Part shown: positions 46,091 through 48,381 of the stretch, in pieces | Layout: every line of letters begins with the position of its first letter | Numbering within the stretch: position 1 is the stretch's first letter | Source: Paraglomus occultum | Lineage: Eukaryota > Glomeromycota > Glomeromycetes > Paraglomerales > Paraglomeraceae | Assembly (NCBI GenBank): GCA_910592205.1 | Contig: CAJVPJ010000077.1 | Location: forward strand, 1-48,381 | DNA length: 48,381 nucleotides | Direction of reading: 5' to 3' | Position numbers and translations under genes: made by a program | The notes under the pieces: generated by a model | What the model saw: the letters and a program-made list of their open reading frames with translations, nothing else | Told to the model about the DNA's origin: nothing | Databases searched by the model: none

Positions 46091-46519
46091 TTAATTCGAT
46101 AACGAACAATTTTATCGACAATATATTTTTTGACGTACATGAGCAACTCGATACAATTGGATGGACGTAACAAAAAATTCAACTTGTCAAAAACTTTAAA
46201 TAAAAAAGACGGAAAATTGTGCCCGCTTATTAATTTTCTTAATAGAGTAAACTACGCATTCGACACCATATTACGGTATGTCATGACAATAAGTTTTCTT
46301 TTTTATAAGCGTAAATTAGGAATATCATTGATTTCTACGTGGATGGGCTGAAAAGTTTTGCGTGTGACTCTCTAACTCGAGATTGCATTAGTTTAACTAA
46401 AACATCAAATGCGCATACTTTTATGTAACAAATAAAAAAATAGAAGCAAATTCATTGTCTCATTGTCGAGAAACTAACTTTTACAAAGCGTAGTAAAACA
46501 ACTGGAAAAAAACTGAGCC
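46091..46519. other. Flank of the mariner remnant
   Basis: AT-rich. A small ORF at 46130-46351 has no recognisable motif. GGATGGGCTGAAAAGTTTTG near 46343 is reminiscent of a mariner end, but no clear inverted partner was found. Confidence 0.3.
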
Positions 46520-47521
46520 CTAAAAACCAACGATACTTTATATTGTTCTTCTTGGAAAAAGGCAGAAATGCAACTCAAATTTATGAAAAATTGGTGAACG
46601 TAAAAGGGAAACAAGCATTGTCTATCGGCACAATTAGATGCTGGATTGCTATATTCAAAGGCGGAGAAGAAGAAATTAAAGACAAGGCTTGTTCTGGACG
46701 TCTTCGCGAAGCAGTAATGTCAGAAAAAATTGCCAGGGTCGAGGATCTTGTTAGCAATAACCCGCATAGGAATTAACTAACGAAGTTGGTATTTTCCGTG
46801 AAAGAATTTCTTACATTTTGCACAAAGAGCTGAATCTCCACAAACTCTATAGAATAAATTTTCCATAAGTTTTCAGAGGAAAATAAACAAAAACATGTTA
46901 AACTTTCCAAGCAACTATTAAATTTTAGACAAAGGGTACCAAAAACGTTATTACTGGTGATAAAGCATGGATATATTTCTTTACTATTTCAAACAAAAAA
47001 GCGAACAAGTCATGGCTAGAAAAGGATGAGAATAGGCCACAAATAGTGAAGACAGCTCAAAATAAATGGGTTGCATATTTTTTTCTGGTAGACAGAGTTA
47101 TTACACAATTTGTGGTTTCAAAAGGACAACAGTTAACGCTAACCTTTATGCACTACCAAACGTTTATGAAAAAAGGGGTAGAAACAACTGTTCGTGACGT
47201 CACGCTTCATTACGATAATGCGCACACCGCACACAAGGCAAGAATTGTGACAGAAAATATCTTCGTAACGAGCGAGTGGAACTTCATCCCCACCCACCAT
47301 ACAGTCCAGACCTTGCTCCTTGTGATTTTTTTCTTATTCCCTCGAATAAAGAAAGAACTTAAAGGAAAAAAGATTTGATAAGGTCGAAAATTTGGCAAGG
47401 GCTAGACATATCTCATATTAAATGTATTGTAGCTGTTCAGCCAGTTATTGAAGGTATCCCAAAAAAGGACTTTGAGAACGCTTTCCAAAGTTGGCGAAAT
47501 CGGCTATGGAGAGTACTTTGA
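46520..47521 (+). pseudogene. Mariner-family transposase, broken
   Basis: Mariner transposase cuts and pastes DNA using a DD34D triad after a helix-turn-helix pair. The N-terminal part (about 46520-46776) is open and reads NATQIYEKLVNVKGKQALS, CWIAIFKGGEEEIKDKACSG and RVEDLVSNNPH. Downstream, across several shifts and stops, come ISLLF and KANKSWLEKDENRPQIVKT, near the first Asp region (ITGDKAWIY). VRDVTLHYDNAHTAHKAR (about 47189-47240) holds the second Asp. In a shifted frame HPHPPYSPDLAPCDFFL (about 47290-47340) holds the third, then FDKVENLARA and IPKKDFENAFQSWRNRLW lead to a TGA at 47519-47521. The text is close to the mariner group that gave rise to SETMAR in primates, which is mainly known from animals. 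It is non-functional, and the ends are not clearly defined. Confidence 0.8.
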
Positions 47522-47639
47522 AGAAATGAGGTAGTTGTATCGATATTATTACGACAATTCTGGAAATAAACGTCCACGCGTATCTGCCGGTTGTTGGATT
47601 GTGTAAGGATAACTTCCCGTTCCCTGCCCATATATGAAA

Positions 47640-48088
47640 ATATTATGGATTGTACATGTTGGGTTAATTTCCGACAATGGCTTTAACACCAGTGGTTTTA
47701 AAAGAATTTGTAGTAGAAATATTCAAATCACAGCTTTCCGGCAAGTGTAAAATTGGTTAGCTGAACAATGGTCTTGCTCACTCCGTAAAACTATTTCTCG
47801 TTAATTCTATTCTCAATCTGATGTTTATGCAAATAGTACAATACATGATTATGATTGTAAACAGTCATGTGATTCTAGTCGTATTTGCACATAGTCGCCA
47901 AATATGACAATGTACTGTATAATATCTTTGCTTTCTCTGTTTATTTTCTTGCGGCAAGAAATGTTACTTTCCTAATCATTATCAACTCGATGTATTCTTT
48001 ATTCAACTCATCGATTGAACCGCTTCATTATTTTTTGCGTTATTACCGAAAGTCCTCCAGTTTAGTCAAGTATAACACCAATCAGGTG
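47640..48088. other. Intergenic, no gene recognised
   Basis: AT-rich. Open frames here have no recognisable content. Confidence 0.3.
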
Positions 48089-48091
48089 TAC

Positions 48092-48258
48092 GTATATTGT
48101 ACGACATCAATGGAGATATTGTTTCCGAAGTCGATGTTTTTGTTATCAATGTTCTGCGAAAGGCTATGAAAATCTATCATAACTTTGCGTCTAAATATGT
48201 TGATAGACACGAGCATTATGGCTCATTTGTAGCAGAAATATTTGCAACTATCTCAAAG
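48092..48258 (+). CDS. Possible internal exon of a gene running off the window
   Basis: Between a possible acceptor (CAATCAG) and a GTAAAA donor at 48259, the frame is open and reads LYDINGDIVSEVDVFVINVL, then KAMKIYHNFASKYVDRHEHY and AEIFATISK. The amino-acid mix is protein-like and mildly amphipathic, unlike the neighbouring AT-rich frames. I do not recognise the family. It could be chance; the rest of the gene would lie beyond the right edge. Confidence 0.25.
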
Positions 48259-48381
48259 GTAAAACGCTTTGACAACTTTATTTTACTTTGCGTAATATTA
48301 TTGCTTTTTTTTATCGTTATTATAATTTTGTCACCATCTTTTCTTCGGTGGCTTAACTCATTTGATGACAACGATTGGTCA

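Noticed and set aside
46340-47625. Terminal inverted repeats of the mariner remnant (GGATGGGCTGAAAAG and the reverse of CTGCCCATATATG)
   Set aside because: Only about six consecutive bases agree, so the ends cannot be set.

Overview
This window looks like nuclear DNA from a filamentous fungus, most likely an arbuscular mycorrhizal fungus (Glomeromycotina, Rhizophagus-like). The DNA is AT-rich. Genes are split by short introns with GTAAGT or GTATGT donors. The gene content (expanded kinase-like genes with N-terminal Cys clusters and WTxGN motifs, a kinase-Sel1 fusion, a gene of a family I associate with this group) and the dense broken transposons fit that lineage. The taxonomic call rests on recognising families by eye; no database was searched.

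Layout. 0.3-1.3 kb: a decayed integrase. 1.6-8.0 kb: a Helitron on the minus strand, with a 3' hairpin plus CTAG end, a Rep-helicase ORF broken by two frameshifts and two stops, and an intron-containing gene with two putative OB-folds. 8.46-12.0 kb: first copy of a 3.5 kb duplicated block holding a small secreted Kre9/KNH-like gene. 12.8-15.0 kb: a three-exon gene of unknown function with one frameshift, and a SWIM-finger transposase fragment. 15.5-23.7 kb: three tandem copies of an unusual kinase-like gene (a remnant, a frameshifted copy and one intact copy), with a 702 bp Mutator-like TIR element carrying a 9 bp target duplication between the first two. 23.7-27.0 kb: no gene recognised. 27.05-32.25 kb: a seven-exon gene for a 1529-residue secretory-pathway redox protein (haem peroxidase, DOMON, cytochrome b561, cytochrome b5, FAD/NAD reductase). 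33.7-35.8 kb: NAF1, the H/ACA snoRNP assembly factor. 37.3-39.6 kb: a kinase-Sel1 fusion. 40.11-41.12 kb: a Tc1/mariner-like element with TIRs and TA duplications. 42.48-46.09 kb: second copy of the duplicated block. 46.5-47.5 kb: a broken mariner transposase.

The genes do not form one pathway. The most distinctive biology is in two places. First, the kinase-like genes appear to be built from serial copies of a Cys-cluster plus kinase N-lobe module, with phase-0 introns at the same point in successive modules, and they lack the catalytic Asp of HRD. Second, the peroxidase-b561-b5-reductase fusion resembles a DUOX enzyme in overall layout but is assembled from different electron-transfer parts, and its peroxidase domain seems to lack the distal His. 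Exon models were built by hand from frame continuity and splice sites.
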